From: Glandiceps talaboti | Lineage: Eukaryota; Hemichordata; Enteropneusta; Spengelidae | DNA: 64,000 nt | Direction: 5' to 3' | Assembly (NCBI RefSeq): GCF_964340395.1 | Contig: NC_135570.1 | Span: 2,752,001 to 2,816,000 of the forward strand | Shown: piece after piece, positions 25,119 to 38,400 of the stretch | Layout: each line of letters begins with the position of its first letter | How positions within the stretch are numbered: position 1 is the stretch's first letter | Notes under the pieces: model-generated | What the model was told of the DNA's origin: nothing | What the model saw: the letters and a program-made list of their open reading frames with translations, nothing else | The model's database searches: none | Translations under genes and position numbers: made by a program

Positions 25119-25228
25119 TAGACTGTAAGATACATTGTGACGTTTTGCCCTCACCGGCCTCCTCTCCTCCTCTGCTAGGGGTTGGCTGATGTGTGAAGGT
25201 GCCCCGTCACGGCGTACCTTACAGACTA
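25119..25228. mobile_element. MITE (TAG...CTA family), copy 2
   Basis: 110 bp, with TAGACTGTAAGATACATTG and the inverse GGCGTACCTTACAGACTA as ends. It is flanked by a perfect 9-bp target duplication CCGTAGTTC on both sides. Internal sequence matches copies 1 and 3. Confidence 0.9.
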
Positions 25229-25879
25229 CCGTAGTTCATGTTTCATAGAAAACTGGTGAAAATTATGAGGGAATAAATGACACATAGGAAGGCTGAAATT
25301 TTATCAACGGTCCACAATTTATTCATGCATACTTTATTCTGTCATATATTACTACACTGAAAGGAACAACTGCAAAATATTCACACCATCCTAAAAAGTA
25401 AAGAACTTTGTACACTTGAAGATGACCTTGTTTGCTGGAGGAACTGTTTGACCTTTCCCCCCAACAAACAAACCCAAGGAACTTTCCCCATATAAGCATG
25501 CATCAAATAAAAAAAAATGAAATCACTGAGTTTTTGTTACATCTGACTTCTTAGTCAGGTAAGCACCAACGATAATTTTGTAGTTTGTTGGAAAAAACTA
25601 AAAAAAAAAAAATTTGTCAAAAACACACCCACAAAACTATGCTGTGAAAGGATTGCTACAATTTGTCAAATCTTCATGTGATGTGACCCCATGTCATGTG
25701 ACCCTGATGATGTTAGTGCCAGACTGTGTCCATACCAATGAACATGCCTATAAAATGGCACATATTCTATATGTGTAGGAAGTCTTAAAAGGTTCCTGAG
25801 GGAAATATGTTATTTCTAAATTGGCCAGTTTGGAAAATTAGAAAGCAAGAATATGGAAACTTCAATAAATCTTGAAAAA

Positions 25880-25885
25880 TTTATT
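25880..25885 (-). terminator. Candidate poly(A) signal of MAN2B1
   Basis: AATAAA on the minus strand about 540 nt beyond the stop codon. Further hexamers occur at 25318 and 25333, so the used site is uncertain. Confidence 0.35.
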
Positions 25886-26424
25886 ATAAAATTACTTGAA
25901 AACTGCAGTAGCTGTAATTAAGACATTACTTATTGGCAAAGTTGACAAATGACACAATGTACTCTTGATGTACTTCCTGTAGTATACAGAGAAATGTTTG
26001 ACAAGGCTATCTTGTGTGTGAAAGCTATCTTCTATTGTAACTTTCATAAAACACAATTAACTTCAGGGTAGGGTACCCATCAACTTCAGGGTACCCATCA
26101 ACTTACGGGTACCCATTAACTTCAGGGTACCCACCAACTTCAGGGTACCCATCAGCTGGGTACAAACCAACTTCAAGATACTAACTCTGGGGGGAAAAAT
26201 AAAAATTTCCTGGACCCATCAACCCTTGGGATACAAACCAAATTCATGGTACACATGAACTTCACGGTACTCTTATCAATACCATTTTACCTAGTAACTC
26301 CCAACTTCAGAATACTACATTAAGAGTCTGTTAAATGTTAAATGTTGACAAACTTGCAAAGAAATGTTTTAGTTACACCAGCTAATGAAATTTTCAATTA
26401 AAGAAATTATAAAATATTCATCCT

Positions 26425-29400
26425 TCATCTTCGTTTGATGAACATTTTGAATGTTCTAATCTGGAAAGGCTGCAGCTCAACATCCAAACTGTCATTGAGG
26501 GGCTGTGATTCAATATCTGTCGGCAAAACATAAAATATGAAATAACCACTAAACTTGTGTGAAAGACCAGATAAAAATATACAAAAACTATTTCAATTAT
26601 TAATATAAGGCCTAGAAAAAATAATCGTTTGGTTCTGACCCTAAATTTTTTTTTTATATGTTTGAGAAAAAAAAAAAAATCGTGAAAATATGAAGTCTTG
26701 CCAGAAATAGTGGATGCAGAAACTGACATTGACTTAAAAAGACAATATAAAACTGTTCTTCCAATCTGTAATGGCTATACATCTGATAGGAAGAAATAAA
26801 CAACACAGAGACCATTTGGAAAACAATGGAAAACCTGAACTAGACACTCACATATGAAAAAAAAATATAATAAAATAAAATAGAAAATCTACCTACCCCA
26901 CCTATTCTAAAATTGAATGTAATTGGAACCACACAATTGTTTTTATTAGGTGTTATGTTATAACATGCAAATTGTTCAATTTGAGAAGAACTATTGAAGT
27001 ATTCTATTACTGAACTATTGTTCCATCGTCCATCTTTAACCAATACTTTACCACATCTGTGAACTAATTAACCATATCTGTGTTATGTGAGTCAGTCCAT
27101 CACAAACTAAACTATGCTATGTGCTATTATATCATCATTATCCATTGGGCAAGGTCACTGGTGGGTCAGGGGTCAAAATTAGAAGGTCATAGGTGTATAC
27201 TTTGATTGTATTTGGTATCCTGAGATTAACAACTTACCTGTGTTAGTTGGACCATCTTCAGTATCCCATTGTAGTCTGTTGACATCTTTTATATATTGAT
27301 TGGCACCAAGATTCACTTCCTGTACAGAATATATGGCAAATGGTACAAACAGGTTCTATAGAAATAAAAGGAAGAAAATTAACACCTTGGTTACCATAGT
27401 AATAGGAGTGTACTTCCTACATTTGACAGTAAATTTCTCACCTTGTAGGTGTATACATATTATAAGAAAGAAGGGTCCACTTTATTCTATTATTTTGGGA
27501 TATGTACATCAGTACATGTTACACTGACAGGTCAGCCATTATGGGCATGGTCTAATCTCCCTGGACCGATGATGTCATCACAGTCTAATGTACATGTAGT
27601 TGTTTACTTTCTCTGTTTGTAACAGGTTCGGTTTGTCAACACTTCAATGTCGTCAGTTGTATGTATGATATACATAGACCAACCTGTAAGGAGACAGTGA
27701 CTGGTTTAGACATATCAGCATCTTCTCCTTTCTCATATTGATGTTCTAATCTAAACAATGCTACATTGTTACTCTCCCAGTTTTCAAGTGTCAACAGATG
27801 AACGTTGCCTGGCAACTCTTGTTTCAATGCTGAAAACTGCAGATCCAAGAATAGAAAAATAAATTTGTTGTGTTATATGGACAGTGTGCTGCTCTCCACT
27901 TAGAGACTATGATAGAACCCAATGAAATGTGAGTGCAAGTATGGTGTACTCGGGGTATTTGCTATTTCAATATAGCATAAACAGGGGTGAACAAATCCAC
28001 TGGTCCTGGGTCCGGACCACACAAATTTTACCTTGTCTGGTCCATCGGACCAGTACCTTACTGTTAATAACTATGTTAAAAAGTCGTCTGAATATACAGA
28101 TTCATAGGCAAGATTTAATGTTTCACATTAGCGGGACCTGGGACCACTTTCAGCAGGACGACTGGAATTTTTAAGGCACTGGTCTGGGGACCACCAGTTC
28201 ACAAATGATTTGTTCACCCCTGATAAACAAAGTAAGACAAAACAAAGTACACCTACCCGTGTATTGAATTTGTCACTCAAATCAGACACTGAGGGAGTAT
28301 AAGACACGGTTGGTGCCATGTACAGTCTCTCTCCTAAGTCTCGGTGTAGTTTAGCAGAATCTGAAGGTGGTGCTACAAAGACATACTGTTTGCCACGTAC
28401 AATCAACCCATCACCAAACTGTCCAGTTTCATTCAATGGCTCACCAACTCCGAAATGATCATCATAGAACATACGACGATGCAACTAGGAAATGACAAAA
28501 AATCAATATCAGACGCAGAGTACAATCAATAGTCGGTTTTCCCATTCCAAGATACATTGCGTGAGGATGTCACTTATGTTGTTACATTTAGTTTGTTTTG
28601 TCTTTATTACATTTGAAATAACATCTTAATTTTGAAATGATGGAAAGACGGTTGACTACTTTAATTGTGAATGATTTTATAGAACAAAGACTAAACACCA
28701 TCAATGACAGAGAGGGATTTTATGAATGAACCCAAGGTACGGTCAGGTGACAACCATCCCCCTGAGTAGCATGTGCAAACCCCTCCGTGTGTACGACATA
28801 CATATGTTGTATGGAGAGACACGCAATGCATCTTGGAACTGGCAACAGGTCTATGGCTCTGATCTAACCTAACAGTTTAACCCAACTGACCTGACATGAC
28901 ATCAATCGATTGATGTCATCACAATGACCTAAAATGATCTGATCTGACCTAAAAGTTGTATTGGCTGCTTCAGTATAATTAGTAGCATTGACTTGATCTG
29001 ATCTGACCTAAAAGTTTAACCCACACTAACCTGTCTTTAGCTTGCCTTGACCTGCCATAAGGTCAATCATGATGACCTGACCTGACCTCAACTTTGAGTT
29101 CAGTTGCTTTTAGTATACAAATTGTATCTCTCTGTAAACATGTTGTTTATTTAAATTGTTGATAACTTTTCTAAGTTAAACTTTCTATTTTGATAACAAA
29201 TTGTATCTCTCTGTAAACATGTTGTTTATTTAAACTGTGGATAACTTTTCTAAGTTTCTATTTTGGCTTACCATGAGTTCCAAGGATCCATCTTGCATAC
29301 TACTACCACCCTGTGATCTGTCATTCAATACAGTCAGTTGTAACTTGGAATCCTGTTAGTGGAAATAAATAATGTTACAAGTTGATCTTCAAAATCTGAT

Positions 29401-32400
29401 TTTGTCTTCAAGTCCAATCCAATCTGATGTGAAAGGAGTTGTATTGTTTTATTTACCGCTATTTCTATAGTGTTGTTTGTTTTTTATTTTTGTTGTCAAG
29501 GTGATTGCCACCTTCCCACAGCAATCATTCCCAGAACAACAAAATTAAAACCAACAACAAACGAAGGAACTAGAGGTAAATAAAGAAATCAAGCTGTATT
29601 CACCATTTCATATTTTAGATTGAGACCAACCATGCTGTGTTCAGTAGTAAAAGTGTTATCTATCATGTAAAACATAATCTCAATATGCGAAATGATCAAC
29701 TTTGATTATAAATGTATATGTTATGTACAGTCTTCTGGTGAACATTTACCTTTGTTAGCTGTAAGTGTATATGTTATGTACAGTTTTCTGGCAACCACTC
29801 TCTGTGTTAGCTGAAGATTTTTGATATTGTATGCAGTTTACTATTCAGTATTTTGTAGAAATTATTTGGCATTACATTGTTTTATCAATTCTGTGACATA
29901 CGTACCTTAATGAAGATTCTACTGTTAACAGGATAGTAGTTGCCTGATACGGGTTCAGTATCGTTGTAGTTCCATGTATCTCTATGGTTACGACTGTAAA
30001 ATAACAACATGTTGACATCAGTCACAAAAGTCTTAAACATTAGAAAAACTGATACTTTTTCAACACAACTGTTCTGCATCTGTTATTTGGATGAGTTGAT
30101 GTTTTCACATCAGTTTTATCACATTTATGCTAGGTTTGAAAATATACAGGGATCAAAATAGAATTGTTTTTACTACATACAGTGTACACCTTGACCTTTG
30201 AAATTTACTTGCACAGTGTCTCAGTGACAGTTTGTCCAATACATATGAAACTTCAACAATGTAGCAATAAATGATGCCTGAATTCAATTCCAACTAGTCT
30301 GTACTGTACGCCATGATGGGGCGCCCTCACACATCAGTCAAGTGAGAGGAGGCTGGTGAGGGCAGAACGACACAACATATCTTAGTTACAGTCTAAATTC
30401 CAACATAATATTGGAATTTTAACTCTGTATTAAATACTTACATTCTTTCCATCATTTGTCTTCCATTTGCATCAGTATAAAATGTTTTATTTGTTGCCAG
30501 ATTGGTATCAAATCGACTGATCACTTCTCTACCCAAACCATCCCTGTCAACAAAACAAGTCAAAAACTACATTGAGTCTGTTCAGGATACATTATTTCAA
30601 CTTAAATCCTAAATATGTTGATGTCCTATGACATCATTAAATTTCAAATCTCCCCCCCCCAAAAAAAAAAAAAACCCCCAAAAAACAAAACAAAACAAAA
30701 CAAACAAACGAACAAAAACAAAACAAAAAAAAAAAAAAAAAAAAAACATTTCAATATAGTACTCTTTTTGAAATCATTATGGAAAGTTGGTTGGTGGTTC
30801 ACCATCTTGTGAAGAAAATTATGTTATTCTTAAACTATTTAAGACCTCAAGGTAAACTTACTTGAAAGGAATTGGTCCAACTGTCCACTCAAACTCTGCA
30901 TGTTTTTGTCCTTTGTACAAACGAATCACCTGACTGGCCCATGGTGTAAATTGTTGATGTACTTCTTGTACCAAATCACCCTGTGTTTATCAAATAGAAT
31001 ATAATTAACTATCTTAATGTCTGTTCATTTTTCTCCGTGACTAAAAACAACTGCATTGAATTCAAAATGTGACCAGAACTTCTGATGAATGTTCTAAAGA
31101 ATGTGACAGAAGTTACAGGAGTGTTTAGTGTGATGTATTTGCATGAGTGCTTGCGATGTTCTCTGTGGCCAAATACTAGTGCAGACAACACTGCAAGCAT
31201 GAGTGCAAATAGTCCTGAGTACCCACACTGGCATTCATGTCATATGGGGTTCTCTTATTATTACATATGTTTATCTGAAACAACAAATTTCTGTAAAATT
31301 CAAGCTGTGCAATCATGCAATTTTATGTGTAAGGAATGGCCATGCCTTCATTTGCATGCAGGTATGCAATAATGTTTTCAGTATTGCACTGCAGTGCAAA
31401 TACCACTAGTATGCATACACACCAGTGCAAGTTATCACTGGTACATACGTAATATTTTGGTTAGTGGAAATATTAATAGCATGCATGCATGACTGAATGC
31501 AAGTAATCATTGGTATATTATTTTGTATGTATAGTTTAATACTAAATTGAGACTTCTCTTATCATACTTATTTTCATATATCTGGGGGGCTTTAAAATTT
31601 GTTTGGGTTAATAATACCTTAAATTGAATACTAGCTTTCCTAGGTGACTCTTGAGTAGTACTTCTACATCACATGACTCCTTAGGTACTGGAGAATTATT
31701 CAATATTTTCTGTTCCGTCTTTTGTTTAGTCTGATGAAACAAAGACATCAAAACACATTTGGTGTGTCTAATTTTACTAACTTTGCATTTGGGACTAATT
31801 TCATTTTGGGGTTCATGACTGATATTTGTTTGGATGGCACCATTCACTTACCTGTACTAACTGCATCTGTACACTTTTGTCAAACAATGGGAATGGATCG
31901 GTCTTGTTTGGACGGAAAACATAGGCCCCTGAAGGCTGATTAGAAAGTTTTTCATTACCACTGCTACTGTTGTACCAATATAGAGAATTACTGACTGGCA
32001 AGACTTGTCCTGATGTAAGGTCTGTCATGGCTTTCAGCAAACCAGTTGCACCATCAAAGTCAAGTCGTAAAAACTGGAATTGAAAACAAAAAGCCTTTGA
32101 ATTGATAGGATACCAAAATGGAAATATGACATTAACAACAAACCATGATGTACAAGTGCTAGTATGATATAATTGGGGTATTTGCATAAATCCATGTGAT
32201 GTTATTTTACACAGTTACAAGAGAAAGGGCAACAGAAAACACCACAACAGCAGAATATGCCACTCTTGTGTGATGGGGTTATGTAATTATCACGTTTGTC
32301 CAAAACTATCAAATTTCATAAAAAAATAAAAATGAGCATATAGCTGTGAATTTGTGTGTTTGGAAAGCTTGCATACTGATTTGCATATCATTTGCATACA

Positions 32401-35400
32401 GCTAATACTGTTTTCGGTATTGCACTAAACTATCAATAGTACAGTATGTGTACACACCACCAGTGTCTAACAAAGTGTCTCTACTACACAATACAGTCTT
32501 GCATGATATTTTAGAGACCTAAATATTCCAAAAATTATATTAAAATCATTCAAAGTTGAAACGATAATATATGCTCAAAACCAATGTTATATGGTTGAGT
32601 ATGAAAGATCCTTTCAAATTAATTTTTTATTTCTCAACAAGTCAACGAAAAACCCACAAACACATTCTGAAAACTATTTAAAGAAAACATAAACAAAATT
32701 ACCTCATTTTTGATACTTGTGTCTGCATTTGTCGGTACTCTTGAAGTGAACTGAGAGTTTCCTGATAATCTGAAATCTATACAAGACAGATTATAATCTA
32801 TATAAAATGTAGTTTTATAATGTATCAGATTTAAGATATGAAATAATGAAAATAGTCATTAGTCTGGTAAAATAATCTAAAATCTACTTTGTACCTTGAA
32901 ATTTTGACACAGAATTAAATCTTTCTGTGGAAAAGTAGATGGAAACATATCTTTTCTATACTTTACACCCAAGTGTTCAAACAAAGTTCTTTGCATAGTG
33001 AGTTCCTGATATAATAATAATAATAATAATAATGTTGGGTTCTTATATAGCGCTTTCCCACTCCGTGCTCAAAGCGCTTTACAATTATTACCCCTGGCTC
33101 GGATCAGAACGGCACAACGGCCCTTTAGTCTTCCTCAACTCCCCAGGAAGCATACAATCCATTGCAGCCATTTAAGCACATAGGATTAAAGCCTTCACAT
33201 TGCAACCTACATCCTACCAGGTCCCCCATTATACAGCTGGGTTGTCTGTGGCACAGTCGTGGTTCAAATCTTGCCCAAGGACTTTAGCCACTCAGAAACA
33301 AACAGCAGGCAGCGATGGGGCTCGAACCTGCAACCTGTAGATTCCAAGCCGGTCACGCTAACCATTCACCCATCATGATATGCATGTTTGAAAAACGGTA
33401 CTTTCATTTAGAGTGGCAATACTTAATTCTGTGTTTTTCATGACCTGGCCGACCCTACATTTCTTCAATCTGTCAAAATATTGTTTTTAAATGATGCCCT
33501 CTATGGCAGGATTAGAAAAATTCCAAACATCACTGATTGTGTGATAGCGACATATCAAGTGCATATTTGAGCAAAAATGATCATTTATTGCTGAAATTTG
33601 GAAATTAAAACGAAATGGTTCAGTTTCCTTCTGACTTACTTGGATCATGTGGTGACTTGTAAAACAATTTACCTGAAATATGAAGAGAGTATTCTTATGA
33701 TTATAACTATTATATAAAGACATTCAATATTTCAGATCTAAGCTAAATACAGTTGTTACATGATTTACACATGAACTCAACAAGCAATAACTTTGCTTAT
33801 ACCATGCACAAGCTAAGTTATTGACTTTGAACAGAAAATATGGATTCTACACCCTCTTCATTCTGTCACGACAAACTATGTCTATGTCACAAGCTCTTCG
33901 GTGCCCTAAATATGAGTCAAAATGTTCCAAATTGTAATTATTTTTCACTGTTTGTCATAAATTACGCTCGAGAAGGTATAATTCTATTATTCCCAATATT
34001 TTACTTCGTTCAGCCGGAAAATACTTAGACTTAAGGGTTTGTTACTACTCATCTAGTGACTCATAGTGACAAGGCTCCTTAGGTCACTTATATTTTCCTT
34101 GGCTGAATGAAAACAAGTATTGGGGAATAATATCTAAACGATTTTTGTATGTTGGCATACATATACCTTAGTGAAGCTAATAGTTTATCATTTATGTGTT
34201 AAAACAGTTTCATTGACCGACAACCCACCACCACCAAAAGTAAAGAAATTCTATTTTGAGTCATTTTCTAAGCATACAATACATTTCATGGTGTTTCCAA
34301 GAATATAAAGTTAGAAAACAACATTTGTCAAGACTTGCTCACACTATGTATGGTTGAATGTCTATACTACATGTAGAATTGAAACTCAAGGTCAAAGGTG
34401 AGTTATGTACAACATACTATTAGCTTTCACAATGTAGGTTGCATATCCCAAAGCTGGCAGTGACACTGGGAATAACAGCTCATGGGTGGCACTACCATGG
34501 TTGCCACGGATACGCTTGGTTTCAGCAGTAACTTCCATAACCTGGAAAAGATAAAATGAGTAAATGAATAAAGAAAGATAAATAGATGAATAATTAAATG
34601 ATTTTTGGGTACTGATTCATGTAGTTTAACTGAGAATAGGTTGGAGTTTTCTTGAACAAACTGGTGAACAGTAAAAAGTCTCAAATTTCATTTTTGACTT
34701 CCATCTAAAACTTGTTAACTTCCCATAATGCACTGCCCCAGTACAGCAGCAGTCCTCTTCTAAGCCAGGTAATCAATTCTATTTGAGACAGGTCGCATGA
34801 TGTAACTCTATTTTTGACAGTTTGCACAATGCACAAAGTGACTTAGCTAAGATAAAACCATGTCACCTTTGTTCCTCTTTAGTATATTTGCATGACAAGA
34901 GACGGCTAACTAACCTGGGCAGGCACAGATTTGCCATCAGGATCTGATATCGTGTAATGTTGTGAGTTGACCGGAATGTGGATATAGCTGTCAGTACTTC
35001 TAGCTAGTGGATTATAAGCTGTCACTGTGAACTGTCATACATACATACAAGATAAGAATAATAACATTGTCAATTGTGTCTAGTTATATCAGTATATCTA
35101 GTTATATCATTATACCATGCACAAGCCAAAATATGGAATTTATACAATGGTTGTTCTGCGTCATGACAACGAATGTCTATGTGACTGGTTCTGCTGTGTT
35201 CAAAATATGAAAATCGAAATATCAAAATTACCAATACTTTCCCCAATATTTTGCTTGATATTACTGGTGTTGGCATAATTATGTTATTCTCCAATATTTT
35301 TTTGTTCATTCAACCAGAAAATACGTGTGACCTAAGGGTTTTGTCACTACTTGTCAAGCAACTCGTACTGACAAAGCCCCCCTTAGGTCACTTGTATTTT

Positions 35401-38400
35401 CCTTGGCTGAATGAAGAACAATGTTGAGGAATAACATTTCAAACTGTGTACATTACGAAGTCTTGTTCCAGTATCAGTCAACTTTGAACCCTGAAACTAA
35501 CAGTTGTTGTGAGCTCAATGATTTTCTCTGTATGGGTTAGAGGACGGTTGGGTTAGTGAATTGATTAATTTATTATTCATGTACAAAGTGTTGGTGTGTT
35601 GGTGTAAATACTAATGACAGCACAGGACTGCACACATGAATGGGGTAGGGATATATAGGGTGCAAAGAAGTGGTACTTGGACAGATTTTAGATGGGGTGT
35701 ACCATCTAGGCTTCAAAACATCTCCCCATCATTGTTGGAAGAATGTTTTTGCGTGAAACAGGGCCCCATTGATAAGGATGTTTGGCCATTTGGGTGCTAT
35801 ACAGTGATTTCTTGAGGTAGAGCAACCATAAATGCCTTGCTAGATGCTTGGCAGGTATGAGGTGATAGGTTGGGTTGGGAGACATTCAGTTTAATGTATC
35901 TGGAAGAGCAATGGTATCAGAAACCTTACCAAATATTCATTGTATGTGTTGCTATAAATATACACATATTTGTGAATGGTAGTGAATTGGGTTGAACAAA
36001 GAGAAGGTGAGGGGGGGGGGGTCATCGTGATGATGTGGCATATGCAAATGGTGAGGGTTACTGAGATTATGGGGGTTATAGATAAGATGGGAGTTTTAGC
36101 GTGTGTGGGGGATGAAAGTGATCCGTAGGGAGCCATTTGTTGTATACTTACAGACTGTTGATTTTCAGTACTGCTACATACACTGATGTTTACATATGGA
36201 CAGAATTCAGCCTGGGGTGGCATGGTAGTTTGATCTTTAGACATCAACTGAGACAGAGACTCAGAAACTAAATTCTGTACAAAAGATAATGATAGAAAAG
36301 TGTGAAATGTGATTTTTAAAATCTTTACAGAAAATACAATCTTTAGAGAGGAGAGGAATAAAAAGAATGAGAACTTGGTTAACTGCAAGAATATCAGGGT
36401 TAAAAAAGAAAGCTTCACAGTATTAAAAAGAGGCTAAAAAATAAGTTGACATTTTGGCTTTCCTTGTACAAAGTATGAGAACAAATATTTTATTTCTAAG
36501 GTATATACTATGTTAATCATTGCAAGGTGGATTTATGGCTTCAAGAAAATAGTTTTCCATAAATGTTGTCATGACAACTAGTCCAATTCTTTCAATACTT
36601 TTCATTCAGACATGTAGGTGTGTAATATTCTACCTGATAAAACCAAACGGCACCATGATAAACTTTACCTGGCATTTTTCTGTCCCAATGGACAATCTTT
36701 TGGCATAGTCGTCTGCTACATGTTGTTTTTCTGTACCACTATAAATAAACAAATGTTACGATCGATCGTAAGTGTACGAAATATAAATCTTCATAAGTTC
36801 AAATTTTTCAAACTTTAGATTAAATAGCTAAAGAAATTTCATCCTAATTAATCATTCAAGTTAATTCCGAACAAATTTTTTTCAAAATACAGCTTTGAAG
36901 CTAGTATCGGTGACAAAATCTTTGTTTCTTAATCATGGTTAAATGTCAAAGGTCGCGCTGATGTTCAATTCATAGGTCAAAGGTCAGTAAGATTGAAACT
37001 TAAAGGTGAGAAATTCATCTAATTTTCATTCAAGAAAAAAACCTTGAATATACCTGACAGCATCATGATGTTGAGCAACTCCCATGGCTTCCTCTGCAAT
37101 AGATACAAATTTGCTATTTAATTTTCTTTCACAATACTGGTAATGAATTATACAGATCCAAAAGTTTTGACATGAAAATAATATCATAATGTACATTTCT
37201 ATTATTGGTTACTGTTACTGGTAACCGTGGTTGCTATGGTGACTTTGGGTTTGGAGTCCATGAAAATGTCAATTCCTGAAACCTTCCCAATGCACATGAA
37301 CATATTTCATTCCCTGATGTCTTATATGGGAATGTTTTACCTTTTGATGGAATTCTATCTATGTAAATGCAAAATCATAACACAACTGACCATGGGAAGA
37401 ATACACACTATGCAAATTGAACAGGTGCAGTACATATAACATGCAAATTCGTAACCAAAAAGGTGAAGATTTAGTATATTTTTTACTGACCAGGTGCACA
37501 AGATGAAAACTCATAAAAAAGTGTTGTTTCTTTTCTGATCAATGTAATTATTTTAGACAGAGATAGTTTTGGAAAAATGGTTTCTGAATATCTTATTTTT
37601 GTTGTATTTTATCCCAAAAACCAAACACGTCATTATAAAATAAATTTTGTATACATCACTTACTCAATGTTTCTACCTCGGAATCCCTGTTCTTTCTTTG
37701 TGGACCAAGGAATACATCATGCTGTTTACAAACCTAAAATGTCACAAGAAAGAAAATGTAAAACAATTCCTTTCAAAACATCCTTTACTTTTTTGGATTT
37801 CAGAATATTTTTACCATAATTAATGTTACAATTTGTGTATAACATAAATTTCTTGCATGTTTCATGAAAAATTCAAAGGTGAACCCCTGACAAAAAGTTG
37901 AGGATTTCAAGTAAATTTTATGCAACCTCCATAGTAGGTTGGACTGTTGTCCTGGCAAGCATTCTTTCCACACAGTCTGAATACACAGTAATTAAAATCC
38001 AACATTTTATATTGATACCATATATAGAAGCTGATTGGTTGAATAAGTCACATGATGCCTAAATTATGTTAATTATGTCAAGTTCTATGGATACCACATG
38101 TAGAAGCTGATTGGTTAAATAAGTCACATGATGCCTATATTATGTTAATTATGTCATAGATGAATACCACATGTAGAAACTGATTGGTTAAATAAGTCAC
38201 ATGATGCCTATATTATGTTAATAGTGTGAAGTTATATTTCTCCCTACCTGTAAGAAATTGTTGGATTGTCTGACATATGCTTTGATGGCAGGACGACTGG
38301 TGAAATAACCAGTCCAGAAACTGTGAGGAGAACTAGCATATGGGAAGAAATCATCACTCTTTGTGGTCCATTTGATTCCAGCTTTGTTCAATGCATCAAC

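Larger units (their letters stand above)
18680..26424. other. Convergent intergenic spacer between G3BP and MAN2B1
   Basis: It contains the 3' UTRs of both genes (G3BP poly(A) signal candidate at 19176; MAN2B1 candidate at 25880 on the minus strand). It also holds a 3-copy minisatellite at 19545-19690, a GTGGTTCTA-rich degenerate repeat at 19790-20050, three MITEs (21145, 24195, 25119), the pre-miRNA-like hairpin at 21783, a perfect palindrome at 22265, and a GGTACCCATCAACTTCA short tandem repeat at 26065-26170. No protein gene was recognised. Confidence 0.6.

Noticed and set aside
33320-33350. tRNA gene (B-box match)
   Set aside because: No cloverleaf could be formed; the match belongs to the tRNA-derived head of the SINE.
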